Of a DNA stretch of 64,000 nt, positions 12,614-24,400 are shown one piece after another. The stretch lies in assembly GCA_037833965.1 (NCBI GenBank), contig AP031352.1, positions 27,716,501 through 27,780,500 of the forward strand. Direction: 5' to 3'. Each line of letters opens with the position of its first letter. Positions within the stretch are counted from its first letter, which is position 1. The stretch is from Marchantia polymorpha subsp. ruderalis. Its lineage: Eukaryota > Streptophyta > Marchantiopsida > Marchantiales > Marchantiaceae. The position numbers were made by a program, and so were the translations under genes. Under the pieces are notes generated by a model, which was not told where the DNA came from, did no database searches, and saw nothing but the letters and a program-made list of their open reading frames with translations.

Positions 12614-13990
12614 GATGTCTCGCCTGGTCTCTTAGCCTTTCTACGGTGCTATTTCAATGCCAATATGGTTCTCCGAACTCTCTCTTCCTTGGTATATACG
12701 AGTAAATGTGGAAAATTACCCTAAAAAATGAACCCCAAGAAAAAATTCAGTACCATTTGAACATAGCCCACAAGATAACCTTTTCAAAACTTCAAACAAT
12801 TTGCAAAACCGAGCTTTGAGTGAAAACTTATTTACCTTCAAAGTTGAGGGGGTCAAAACTGCCAAAAATTACTTTTCTCCCCAGTTTTGACCTCCCCGGA
12901 GAATCTTGAAAGTGGAAATAATTTTCTCCAAGGACCTTCGGATATGGCTGGAACGTACGTGTAGCTAACTTTGTCACAAATGCGCACAAAAGTTTTTGGC
13001 CAAAACGGGCATTGTTTGCCTCTCCGACTCCACCGTCAATGGCCAGAATATGACGTTCTGTTTTTGAAATCTTTTTAGAGATTCTCTGACAAGGGTGTTT
13101 TTTGGAATCTTTTTAGAGATTCTGTGACAAGGCCGTAGGATCCTGTCGCACGGGGAGACAGAACCTGTCACAACGCCCCGACAGGGCCAGGGTCAAAATT
13201 TAGGGATAATCCCTTATAATTTTTGGGAAAAAGTTACAAGGGAAAGTAGAAGTGAAGTGGAAGGGGGAGGAGGAATCGACTTTTTTCCAAAGAAAAAAGA
13301 TAAGTGTTTTCTCCAAAGACGGAACGTGAACTTCAAGAATGTTTCCGAATTTGCTTCTGTCACTACGACAGGCCTGTTCGGGATTTCAGGCTTGTCAGAA
13401 AAGTACCTCGACTCACATCTCGATCCCCTGTTCGCCGTAGACTGCAATTTTGGTTGCAAATTGTCCGCGCCGACTCAATGTCTCCGTTGCTCTACTTTTT
13501 GTCTCGTTTTTCCTCACCAAACGAACCTCACAACGAAAAATGAGTTTGAGTTCGGCCCTAAATGTCCATATGCGATGGAAACTCCAGCAATTGTTTTCGT
13601 ATCGTAACTTTCCACCCGCAAGTCAAAACTCGACTAATCTTGCGCCAATGCAACCGGCTTGCCTTGATCTACGTTTCGCACACAACCTTGCATGTTCACA
13701 CGCACCGTGACTCTCCCGAAATCAAGAAATCAATTTCTGAAATTTCACAGAAAACCGTCGGTAAAATCTTGAAACATTCGACCAAAAAACCGTAAAAAAA
13801 ATCTCTAATCTTGATTACTCCGCGCTCTGAAGTCCGATTGATCTTGTTCAGGTATCGTTAGAACAATCTCAACTTAAGCTCTCCGATTATCCAAGATTTT
13901 CCCACATCCACACGACGAAACTTCAAGAAAATCTCAAATCGTCTACTAACTAGTCGCACGAGCACTCACAAACTTGTCACCTCCCAGGTG
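12614..13990 (-). other. Copia 5' untranslated leader
   Basis: Lies between the primer binding site and the gag start, on the minus strand, with no conserved reading frame. Open frames on the plus strand at 13257-13795 overlap one another in three frames and resemble no protein. A direct repeat of about 34 bp occurs at 13061-13094 and 13098-13132 (shared core ATCTTTTTAGAGATTCT). Confidence 0.8.
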
Positions 13991-14003
13991 GGCTCTGATA
14001 CCA
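13991..14003 (-). other. Copia primer binding site (initiator tRNA-Met)
   Basis: On the minus strand this reads TGGTATCAGAGCC, the complement of the 3' end of plant initiator tRNA-Met. It sits two bases inside the 5' LTR. Standard for plant Copia elements. Confidence 0.93.
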
Positions 14004-14005
14004 TT

Positions 14006-14326
14006 TGTTAAACATAGACGACATACACATTGAGACATACACGCACGAGAGAAGTTGACACCAATAGATAACGTGGTTCACCTACACTAAGGCTACGTCC
14101 ACGGGAACAATGAGAACTTTACTAAGACTCTAAGTCATAGCCGTACCGAGTCTCTGCTCTCCAAACTCTCACGTTTTCCTGAAGCACTCATACAAAACGA
14201 ATGTTCTATCTCTCATCTAGTGAGCTCACACAAACTCACCTATATAGCAAGCAACGCTACCGAAGCTGGTCCCTAACTAAAATTAAACTAACTAGAGTTA
14301 GCCAAGACCTAAGAGTTATACTAACA
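14006..14326 (-). repeat. Copia 5' LTR (right end)
   Basis: 321 bp with TGTTA/TAACA ends, paired with 8018-8339. On the minus strand a TATATAG string near 14252-14258 is a plausible TATA element for element transcription. Confidence 0.95.
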
Positions 14327-14331
14327 ATTTA

Positions 14332-15830
14332 TTGACTATTTTCTAATGTTAGTAGGTCTAATTGTCTACACAACTGATAAGTATGTTAACCTCAATCAAA
14401 CTAAAATATTTGTTAATATGATGTTTTGGATTTGATGACATGACATAAAGCAAAACAGACTTCGTATTATTTAATGACTGCTTAAATTCTGTTGTTGCTT
14501 TTGTGTGATTTGTGTATTCAATTTTTCTTAAGATGGTTGTATAACCATGCTATCGGTTTGACCTTTTTGACAACTCTGAATAAATCCTATACTCTTTCTG
14601 GCAAAACTCGAAAGCTAGGAGCACTAGGACTAGATCATACCCAGCCATAGGAGGCAGTGAAATAAATTCACTCAAACCTACAAATTTAAGATTTATTTCC
14701 TTGTACTTGGAAGCATGAAAAATGACTTTGACATCGAGTTCAATTCATCTTCTAGTCCATACTCGCAGTATCTTTTTGCATCTGTGCGTACCTTGTTCCG
14801 TTATGTTCTATACTCTACTCTTGCTAGGAAAGCTCCGCACGGATGAGTGGTCCTTGCAGCCCTTCCGTAACTGATACGGGCCACGAGGATGCACTTTTCA
14901 GTCTTTGGGGTGTGAGAAAGAAAATTATGTTTCCGAGCCGTGCGACGAAGTGAATCTCTGAACAATAGCCATTCTTTTTAGCTTGGGAATTGCCGAATTG
15001 GGGCTCACTGGTGGATCTGGTCAGTCCAGTGCATGCCAGTAAGGGCTAACCACCGAAAAATAAAGTAGGATCAGAAGAAAAAGCGGTCCCCAAAGAAGAG
15101 TTCAGACCTTGTGAGACGAGTATGAGGCTTTACCTCCCTTAGGAATGCCAGCACACGGATGAGCACGACATGTGAACAAATTTGGGCGGATTCAATACGG
15201 TGAGACTTGTGCACCCGTGCAGGTCTCCACTTTCAGCGTATTTGACTTTATCCGGTGTATATATTTGACTTTGAACAGCACCCGAATGGTCTGACACAAT
15301 CGTCTGTGGCTTTTTTATGTTTTTGTTGGGGTACATTTCATCAGCCCGAGAACTTTGATGATAAAGAAGGAAAATGGTTGTCAAACCAAACGACTTTTCG
15401 AACGATTTTTTGCATCTGGAAACACTAGAGTAGACTGTTGTTTGGGTTTCGTTCTGTTCAAATGGATCTCTCCGAACGCTTGCTACAACGTTGACTTGCT
15501 TACATCCTCATTTTGGTATGTTTCTCGAAGTTTTGGTAAAAAAAAATGTAAAACAATTTAGAACGGATGGGCTTCGTTTGTAATTCTGAGGTACAAAGAT
15601 GATGACGATGGCTTGTCTCCGGGAAAATATCGTACTACGATTCGAGCCTTGAGAATAAGTGTGAGATGAGGCCTCACGCCACCAACTTCTTTCACCACGT
15701 TTTTCCTATTGCGTAAGTTTCCGCTGGGAGCTGAGCAGCCCAGGCAGGCGCCATGCACGACAGCAGACGTCACCAAGAAGGACGAAATTAATGTGTACTC
15801 ACTTCTAATAGGACAAAGTCGAGAGTTCTG
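14332..15830. other. Spacer upstream of the phospholipase gene
   Basis: No supported gene. From about 14820 the composition becomes richer in G and C towards the downstream gene. This part may contain the distal promoter of that gene, but I recognise no specific site. Confidence 0.5.
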
Positions 15831-15837
15831 TATATAT
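15831..15837 (+). promoter_or_regulatory. Candidate TATA box of the phospholipase A1 gene
   Basis: TATATAT in a G/C-flanked setting, 419 bp before the first in-frame ATG. It would put transcription start near 15860 and give an unusually long 5' untranslated region of roughly 400 bp. Inference from motif and position only. Confidence 0.45.
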
Positions 15838-16255
15838 TGAAATTGGTCCTTGTTTTCTGGTCAATCTCAAACTTGGGTTCTTCCAGCGGACCAAATGTGT
15901 CCCAGCCGCGACCTGTTCATAAGCTAGAAACACACGGCTCCGTTCGAAAAAACAGCTCTAGTCTGAGCCTCAGGGACCTCACTCTCGATCCCTCCACGGG
16001 TCCCTGCAAAACAGTCTTCAACGTTGGCAATTTCAGGTGTCCAATTCGTGTGTGCATTCAATCGTTGCACATTTCATATAGAATCTATGCGCAACTGCAA
16101 TTCTGACCAATCACCAGCTCCTCGAGATACAATTTAACAATCAATTCCAGCACGTGCGTGAGTGTGGTGTCGATCGCCAGTGGCAGTCCACGAAGAGAAC
16201 ACTCATTTGCGGAATTGCCGTGCAGGTAAGGGCATCGGGTGCTGCCGATAGGACT

Positions 16256-18043
16256 ATGGCTGCGGTTGTCAGTAGTCAGATTGTCGTGTCTTCCCTCGAT
16301 CTTCAGCGCAAGACGGCTGCAGGCGCGCTCGGGGAATGCTTGGGCTCGGTCAAAACATGCCAAATCGTCCCGCCCCGAGTCTTCGACACCAGACTCCGCG
16401 CGCGGAAATGCTTCGAAGGACTGAACAGCTCGAATTCGCGGTCGAGGTCGGAGTTCAGGATCAGCAGCGCTCTTCGCACTGACGATGGAGGCGCGTCGAT
16501 GTCGGTCCAGGAAGAAATTCCTATTCCCAAGGGCAGCGATGTCGACGAGGAGGACCTCGAGGGGCTGACGAAAGAAGAGCGCCTCGAGGCCGTGCAGGAC
16601 GCGAAGCTGGCGCTCCATCCCGAACGGGGGTTGCTGGAGAAGCCGACGGATCTCGAGGACCGAGGCAAGGAAGAGAAGCACCCATTCGCGCATCTGCACG
16701 TCGGGCAGCGATGGCGCGAGATCCAGGGCGCGAATCAGTGGGCCGGTCTGTTGGAGCCTCTGGACGAGGTCCTCCGCGGGGAGATTATGCGCTACGGGGA
16801 GTTCGCGCAGGTCGCTTACGATGCCTTCGACTACGACACGCACTCGCACTACTGCGGGAGCGCCAAGTACCACAAGAAGCGGCTGCTGGAGAGGGTCGGA
16901 TTGCTGAATCGCGGCTACGAGGTGACGGATTACATCTACGCCACCTCCGGCCATGACCATCCCATCGCCAACTTCTTCCGGCGATTCGACTTCGACGACA
17001 CCGACGACTGGGATGCGGACGAGATTTGGGACAAGGAGTGCAACTGGATGGGCTTCGTGGCCGTGGCCACGGACGAGGAAGAGATCGCGAGGCTCGGGCG
17101 CCGGGACATTGTCATCGTGTGGAGAGGGACCGTGTCGAAGCTCGAATGGCTCGAGAATCTGCGCGATTATCTGGCTCCGAGTGCCTTCGACCTCCAGGAG
17201 CGGCTCGGATCGGCCGACATTAAGATCGAGGCGGGTTTCTTGAATGTGTACACGTCGCGACACGAGTATTCGGCCTACACCAAGAGAAGCGCTCGGGAGC
17301 AGGTTCACAGCGCGCTCAAGAGATTGGTGCGCAGGTACAAGGACGACGAGATGAGCATCACGGTGACAGGGCACAGCCTGGGAAGCGCTCTGGCGCACGT
17401 CTGCGCCTACGATCTGGCGGAGAATGACTTCCACTTTCGGGAGGAGCATCCTCGCGTGCCCGTGAATGCCATCCCTCTCACGGTCTTCTCGTTCGCCGGC
17501 CCTCGAGTGGGCAACGACGCGTTCAAGGATCGCATGGAAGAGCTGGGCGTCAAAGTCCTGCGCCTCGTCAACAAGCACGACCGCGTGCCCAAAGTGCCGG
17601 GAATTCTTCTCAACGAGAGGCTGGAAATGCTGGAAGAGAAGGCCGGGTTTTTGTGGAACTGGATCGAGAAGTTGCCGTGGACGTACACCCACTGCGGAGT
17701 ATCCCTTGAGATCGATAATCTGGACTCTCCTTTCCTCAGAAAATCCAAAGACGCTCTTAATGCTCATAATCTGGAGGCCTACATCCATCTCGTGAATGGA
17801 TACCGCGGAAAGAACAAGGGCTTCGAGCCCGCCATTCCTCGAGACATTGCTCTTATTAACAAGGCAAGCGATTTCCTGAGGCCCAAGCACTCCATACCGC
17901 CTTCTTGGTGGCAGGAGGAAAATAAGGGTCTCATGCGCACCAAGGAAGGTCGATGGGTACCTCGCGTTCGTGACCCTGACGATGTGCCCATGGCCGAGGA
18001 CCTGGAGCATGAAACCGCTGTAAACTTTTCGAACAGCAGTTAA
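16256..18043 (+). CDS. Phospholipase A1, class-3 lipase (DAD1/PLA1-I-like), probably plastidial
   Basis: Predicted to hydrolyse the sn-1 acyl ester of phospho- or galactolipids, the step that in plants can release fatty acids for oxylipin synthesis. 595 residues, intronless. The start is the ATG at 16256; the frame is open further upstream but has no ATG there. Residues 1-75 are rich in Ser, Arg and Val with few acids, like a plastid transit peptide. An acidic linker follows, then the lipase core from about residue 125. The nucleophile elbow GHSLGSA puts Ser at 374. Probable triad partners are Asp442 (in NKHDRVPKVPG) and His479 (in YTHCGVSL). The FSFAGPRVGN block before the Asp and the terminal AHNLEAYIHLVNGY are family hallmarks. 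No neighbour shares the function. DAD1, DONGLE and PLA1-I-gamma relatives cannot be told apart by eye. Confidence 0.93.
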   Translation: MAAVVSSQIVVSSLDLQRKTAAGALGECLGSVKTCQIVPPRVFDTRLRARKCFEGLNSSNSRSRSEFRISSALRTDDGGASMSVQEEIPIPKGSDVDEEDLEGLTKEERLEAVQDAKLALHPERGLLEKPTDLEDRGKEEKHPFAHLHVGQRWREIQGANQWAGLLEPLDEVLRGEIMRYGEFAQVAYDAFDYDTHSHYCGSAKYHKKRLLERVGLLNRGYEVTDYIYATSGHDHPIANFFRRFDFDDTDDWDADEIWDKECNWMGFVAVATDEEEIARLGRRDIVIVWRGTVSKLEWLENLRDYLAPSAFDLQERLGSADIKIEAGFLNVYTSRHEYSAYTKRSAREQVHSALKRLVRRYKDDEMSITVTGHSLGSALAHVCAYDLAENDFHFREEHPRVPVNAIPLTVFSFAGPRVGNDAFKDRMEELGVKVLRLVNKHDRVPKVPGILLNERLEMLEEKAGFLWNWIEKLPWTYTHCGVSLEIDNLDSPFLRKSKDALNAHNLEAYIHLVNGYRGKNKGFEPAIPRDIALINKASDFLRPKHSIPPSWWQEENKGLMRTKEGRWVPRVRDPDDVPMAEDLEHETAVNFSNSS

Positions 18044-20980
18044 TCAGAGAAATTCGTCCCCATTGTACTTTTAATTAGTGAGCACAGTATCAGTTTCCCT
18101 CCGCATGGTCTCGTTTTGTATATTTCAGTCGGTGATAACTCTATAGCACAGAGGAGCCTTTCTTCTGATAGGAGTAAGTGCTCGTGGAGCACGCAGAGGG
18201 TATTATAGAAGCTGCCAAATGGCGTGTAAACTTGAATTTGTGAATACTTAAAAATCCTTTCTGAGGACTCTGGGAAGTCTTGTTGGTAAGGGTATGAAAT
18301 ACCCTCTCCACCAAGGATTTCATGCCCAAGTACTTCCACCAAGACTTGATATACCCCCATGTGTTTCTGGGATGTATATATTATAAATTTGAAGTTTCTG
18401 AATTTTACACACAGCGCACTGTTGATTGGTTTTGATTCAAGTTACTGGATTCCACTATTAGGATTCTGAGGACTAATCTGACGCTGCTTTAATCACACGA
18501 TCAGACATCTATTGAATCATTGTTCGACGTCGTTGTTAGTCGCCTGGACTGATGCAAACGGTTTTCAATCTGGTAATCAGTGTGATGCAGGAATGCACGT
18601 CGAAAGAATCCAAACGTTCAAACATTGATTTCCAGAGATCTACGGCTCTGCAATAAGCTCTGGCATGGAGTTCAAAGTGAATCATATGCCTCTGTGTGCG
18701 TTATGATTCTACTCACTCATCTGATATGTGGAGAAAATCATTTTACCATTCTGCTTACGAAAGGCAAAGCTGCAAGGCAAAGCTGCAATTGGGAATGAGA
18801 AAACCTGCAGTGATTGCTTATTTGTCAAATCAACCGATCGAGTAACTCGATCGGAAAAACTCGTTTGGAACTACATTTCTATTACAAGTGAAACCACCAC
18901 CACCACCACCGACTCTGGGTTGTGAGAATGATGAAGAAGTCGCTGTTCACGTCAGAATGATGCGCGTATCACACAAGCGGAATACGTGGCACTAGTACCT
19001 TCACCTCATTGTGGAGCATTCACTCACCACTCTGTGACGCAGTCAATCGGTCTCATATGGAGTCACGGTGTGAAGTAGGGCATGCATCAGATACATACTT
19101 TAGTCCGAATCGCAATTCTCGAAGCTTCAGAGCTGAGCTAGAATAGGAGTAGAGCAGACTGAGGGAGGGGTAAGTCTATGAAATATAGAGAAAGCTAAAA
19201 GCTGGCAAGAAAAAATATCGATGCTCAGATGGTACAACTGACAGAAAGGGTGCGTCTTTGTCTACGGCCTGACTGGATCCTTCTGAACGGCCACTACCGT
19301 TGTGTACACCTGGACAAGCTGGCCTCCATGGCCGTGTATGACTGCATCCTAGCATAGGTTGGATGCGAGTAAAGATACCAAAAAAACCTCTTGTACATCA
19401 ATTGTGTATGAGGTTCGCACGAGTTATGACCAATCATGTGAGAATGCCATCTTTGCTATTGGTGATTGCTAATCATCAAGGTGAAGGATGGATTAAGAAC
19501 ACATGGATGCTAAACAATCGGTGACAACTAATCAGGAAGGTGAAGAATTGACTAGGAACACATGGATGTGACAGAGCAACAGTCACGGGCTACTCCACAA
19601 TGGAAGAGCAAACAAAGGATATTTTACGTGCAAGAATGCCTACGTCGGAACTGTTTCCAAGTAAATTCTCCATACAGATCAAGTATATGCCAAAAATCAC
19701 GGTCAAACTGGCTAGCATTCTATTTTCCCTTCTCTTGGCGGATGTGTTTAAAAAGAGCACACTCCTATGAACGGTAAATAGTAATATAGCGAATAGAACG
19801 GAAGACCCCATCCGGGAATATAGTGATGAAACCGAGGGGTAGGATAGGGCTAGGTCCCAATAGCATCACAGAGACAAATATGTCCACCTATCTATGTATT
19901 TGTCTTCGGGATTGTTCACCTTTGGAATGCATCAGCAAGCACTGTGTATGGATTACTGGATACGTGCTACCTGAAATACAATACATTACAATGATACCAC
20001 TCTACTTGTGCATTGTCCAGAAAGTATTAGATAGGGAGATGAAGATGGCATGACATTTGAAACTTTGGAGAAGAACTACTGCAGGTTGTAGAGAAGTAAC
20101 AAAAAGACGAGTGAAATCTGTCTGCCTGTTGGTCACATCTCATCTTGTCACCCATCAGAGTTTCATTTGCGCTTCTTCAAGCTGACGGCACTGAGCACGC
20201 AGGATGTGTCAGATGCCGACCTGACAAACATCTGGTAAGTGTCCCGTGGCGTGGATTCTTTTTTGCTCGATAAACGAGAGGTACCAAGTAATACGGCATA
20301 AAGGACGGGAATACCCGATCAAGTCGTTCTGAAACAAAACCCGAATGTTTAGGATGAAGCTAGGCCAAAAATTGGAATCAAAGGTGTAGGATGAGACTAC
20401 GCCCTTATAGCATCTCAAGGAAAGATTTCAAGGAGGATGTTCAGCGTGAAAGCTGAGAGGGAAGTAAACTCGTTGATGGAATAAAACTCGGAATAAGATG
20501 AAGCTGGTGTCATCTGACGCTAAATCGATAGCTTCTCTTATTTGAACCCTGGAGAGGTACCTAATCATTTACTGAGGGGCATCCCTCAGACTTTTCACGC
20601 AGCAGTCCTGTCCTCTTCTCCCCACTGGAAGCATTCCTTCAGCATGGCCACAGAAATTTCGTCCTCGACTGTTCCTCTTCCGCTTGTACATAGGCAGTGA
20701 CACAAACAAACGCTTAATACAACTGTACCCCTGTACTGTGTACTCACTCTTTGCAGCTCACCGCTATCATAAATTACAGCTCTGTCTTACGCTCGCAAAT
20801 GCTTGGTGTCACAACAAAGGACCAAACAGAATATACCTTAGCACGGAGCGACAAATTGCATTCATAATTGACGTGAATTTGTAAGCCTACGAACACAGGA
20901 ACTCGGTTGGCAACTGCTGCATAATTTTGCTGCTTCATATATTGGGTACTGTTCTATGTTTGCAACTTGTGAGAATGGAA
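18044..20980. other. Phospholipase 3' region and intergenic spacer
   Basis: About 300 bp after the stop probably belong to the 3' untranslated region; a TATATTATAAATTT stretch at 18375-18390 could act in 3' end formation. Beyond this I see no gene: open frames are under 80 codons and overlap in several frames. Confidence 0.5.
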
Positions 20981-21040
20981 GATGTGTAATTGTTGGTATA
21001 ACTTCACCAGGAAGAAATATAAGTACTTTCCGTTATATAT

Positions 21041-21170
21041 GCAGGTATATTATATATACCATATTATATATATAACATATATATATATATGTTATATATA
21101 TATACAGGTATATAATATAATATATATATAACATATATATATGTTATATATATATGCAGGTATATATTAT
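21041..21170. repeat. Palindromic AT microsatellite cluster
   Basis: Runs of (AT)n are interrupted by GCAGGTATAT or ACAGGTATAT and by AACATATAT/ATATATGTT pairs, giving several overlapping inverted repeats in about 130 bp. It would extrude as hairpins when single-stranded. No coding content. Confidence 0.85.
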
Positions 21171-24100
21171 GTTAATCAACTTCATACGCATTCAATGCCT
21201 GATAAGGCAATGAGTGCGTATGACTAATCAAGGAACATGAGAATCTTCAACCCTGGACGCATTCCCTGCACTTAACACACTTTCCAAAGCAATATCTGAG
21301 TACCTCAGGAATTTAAAATGTTTATTTGATTTCTATGTCAAATCAACTCGAGGTTTGCTTCCGAAGGGCGGAAAATCCAATCTTATATCACCTAGATATA
21401 ACTTTTCATACATATATACACATGAAAGTATAATGCTAGTTGAAAATGCTAATAGCTATGATATGTACAATTTCTCAAATTTCAATAGAGGTCAAACGTT
21501 TAAATCCATGCGCATCAGATTTTCACACTTATAATTCTAACTGGTGAGTACATACTTAGGATATTATAGAATTCTGAGCTGTTTGAATATAATATCACAG
21601 GGGTGCATGGACGAGTGGAGCTCACCTACTGCTCCAATGTGTTGATTCACAACGGACACTACCTCATTGGAAAGTTTGGAAAGAATCCATTTCACAGGGA
21701 GATAATTAAAAGAAAAAAAATGCGAGCAAACTTCACTCTACATCTAATCTTGACCCTACACTAAAACATATAGGTGTACTATATATGTTTCTGACTTACA
21801 TGGAATAGCAACATAACAAAAAAAACAGTATCAAGGACGGGATAAAGTACTCTAGTCCCGATCTATTTTGTAATAACGTTGTTGAGGGATGCGAATAGCG
21901 AGTTCTCAAGCCATACTGCAAGCTGAATTGTAGCCTGGCACATAGCCTTGCATTTGAAACGTGCGTCTGAAGTTGAATATAACCATCAACGTGGAGCACG
22001 AAGAATGATGGTGAATAGTCAGAACCCAAGTTCATGCATCAAGTACTGCAATTCAGAAAAAGCGCTAAACTTTCGGTCCACAAATCATAAAACTTGTTCC
22101 ACATCCGGTTTGCATGGTTCTAGTAGGTACTGTCGTCAGCATGTGTAAGGCACATGTACAAAAGTTCATAAAAAACTGAACATACGACTGAACCAAGAGT
22201 GAGTTCATTCTAAACGCGAGACTATATCATATTTTGATATATTCGCAACATGTTGGCAGAAATATGTCTAGACATAGGGACGAAAATTATCCCGCTCTAT
22301 GTGAAAGCACATCCGTTGCCAGTGAGATCTAGAACTGAAGATTATATTCTACTTTCCAGAAATGAGTCATACTATACAGTAACGCTAACAATTTCAAGGC
22401 CTAATTCTAGGCCCTATTGCTCGGAAGTAGCATTTTGATAACTCTTCGTTCCATTGCTCAAAGGTAGCATTTTCTCCTAGTGGATATTTAAGGTTATTTC
22501 TTTGCTCTAGGCGTATATGCCTGCCAAACGATGCGCCAGCTTACAAGGCGCATTCCTCATATATTACGACTTTTGGATAAATTAGTCCTCTGTGGTCTTT
22601 CCAAGATGTGCATCAATCTGACAACTCTGTCAATGACAAGTACTAACAAATTTTAACGAGCTTGGATGAAAGGAAATGCTCATGTTGTATAGAATTAAAA
22701 TGACTTGGTTCGTGGGATGATAGAGCTCTCGGCCAACTCTTTTTATGGATCTGCAGAAATAGCAAGGTTCTTGGAGCTGCTTTGTTGCTGCCGGTTCATA
22801 GAAGCGAGTGTGTAGAAACTCAATTTGGAAACCGGCACGAGCCCATGAAGATCAACAAGCTGTAAGAAAATGAGGCTGAAAAGCACAACGAGGTGACCGG
22901 TGAAGATAGGCACTTCACCTTTAACATGTACTAGTGATATACATGGAATGAAAACGCGACTTGGTGACATGTCAAGTTTTTATTTCCCAATTCTCCACTC
23001 TAAACCTTTCAAAAAAATGTTGTATATTTTAGCAAGTATCAGATGACAACAACATACGATACAAATTACATGGTGTCATTATGTCTAGTTTCGTGTTTCC
23101 AGTTTGCATGAGTCATGAGCTAACCCGTCTTCCGACATCGAGATGATCAAAGGAATCATGGGTCCAGGCAGTATCGAAGGCCCCACAAAAATTTTGATTG
23201 ATCAGAATGAGTTATCCACGAGTGAAAATCAAAATAGTAAAATATTCCTGTCATCAAAAGTATCACCTTATTCATATGTTAGTGAAAGGTCTAATAAAAC
23301 AATATCAGAGAACCCTATGCGAAGGTGCATCAACTGTGAGCTACTCCAATAACATCCACTTTAAAGCAGAGGCGTCAAACCAAGTGCTGACATCTTCCAT
23401 TCCCTTCACAAACACATACTCATGTGAGGATGCAAATACTAGTAGTTCCATGCATGTGCTCATCCACAATCCAGAAAACCTAAACCTTTGAACGAAGTCT
23501 GTGGAAAGGTTATCTGCAACATATGAAATATCCACAAGAATCACCCTTTAAGTAACAATTTTCTTATATATAAATGGAGTCAATATTGAAAAATGTAATC
23601 TTTCAATCTCATCAGATGCACTGGCCACGTTGAATGCTCCGAGACCATCGTTGGGATGAGGAAAATATATATATCAAATCAATGAAAACATCATATCCTC
23701 CCTTTCCACACTGCTCCTCAACTTGCTTGTAATCTTAACTACTTATTGAAAGAATGAATATAATGACACGAACATATTTTGGTTTTAAATGGAATCGGGA
23801 TCAAAGTGCTTGTCATCGTGAAGATGAGAGAAGGAAGTAAAATACATGTACATAATTTGGTTTTATGATGTGCGAGGACATTCAAGCATTTGTAGGATAC
23901 TAAAATCGTAGGGATGAGTCTAAATAAACAAATGGGCATTGGGAATTGCCCAGGTGTGGTTTTGAAATTTATTTCTGAGGCCAAATTTCATTTTCTGCAA
24001 AAGACTCAAAGGCAAACCCGGTAGAATATATAATGTCGAGAAAGTCTTAACCCAACACACAAGACGAAATTTACGCACAGAAACCTTTTTTTTGTACATT

Positions 24101-24400
24101 GTGCTTGACACATAATAATATTAGCATAAATATATCCCTCCGTATACCTTACAAAACTATCATCAAACCTTTTTTTGCACCGATCGGATCATTAACACAT
24201 AACTGATAAATAAATTCATGAGGTTATATTGTCATCTAGCAAGATGCCTTTCAAGTATAAATTGGTATACTTTGGGTTTATCGAAAGTGTGAATCTTCTG
24301 ATAAGATAGATCGTTACTGCAACATGATGTTCGTTCATCTCTTGTATTTCCAAGAATTCATTGTAAAGCATTAAACTTTTACATTTTGCGATGATCATTC
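21171..24400. other. Intergenic spacer, no gene seen
   Basis: Moderately AT-rich. Open frames are short, conflicting and match nothing recognised. No transposon ends were identified. Confidence 0.55.

Larger units (their letters stand above)
8018..14326 (-). mobile_element. Complete but inactive Ty1/Copia LTR retrotransposon
   Basis: A 6.3-kb element on the minus strand. Both LTRs begin TGTTA and end TAACA, and the whole is flanked by a perfect 5-bp target duplication, ATTTA (8013-8017 and 14327-14331). Next to the right (5') LTR is a primer binding site complementary to initiator tRNA-Met. Next to the left (3') LTR is a purine tract. Internal order on the minus strand is gag (UBN2 type, zinc knuckle), protease, integrase, reverse transcriptase, RNase H, which is the Copia order. 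The reading frame is broken repeatedly, and catalytic Asp residues of integrase and reverse transcriptase read as Asn. The LTRs differ at roughly one base in eight or nine by eye, so the insertion is old. Autonomous movement is not possible. Confidence 0.96.

Noticed and set aside
13257..13795. Overlapping plus-strand frames of 77-116 codons
   Set aside because: They lie in the leader of the minus-strand Copia element and overlap in three frames with no motif.
16085..18010. 641-codon open frame antisense to the phospholipase
   Set aside because: It is a by-product of high third-position GC in the sense gene. Its product shows no domain, while the sense product has a complete lipase core.
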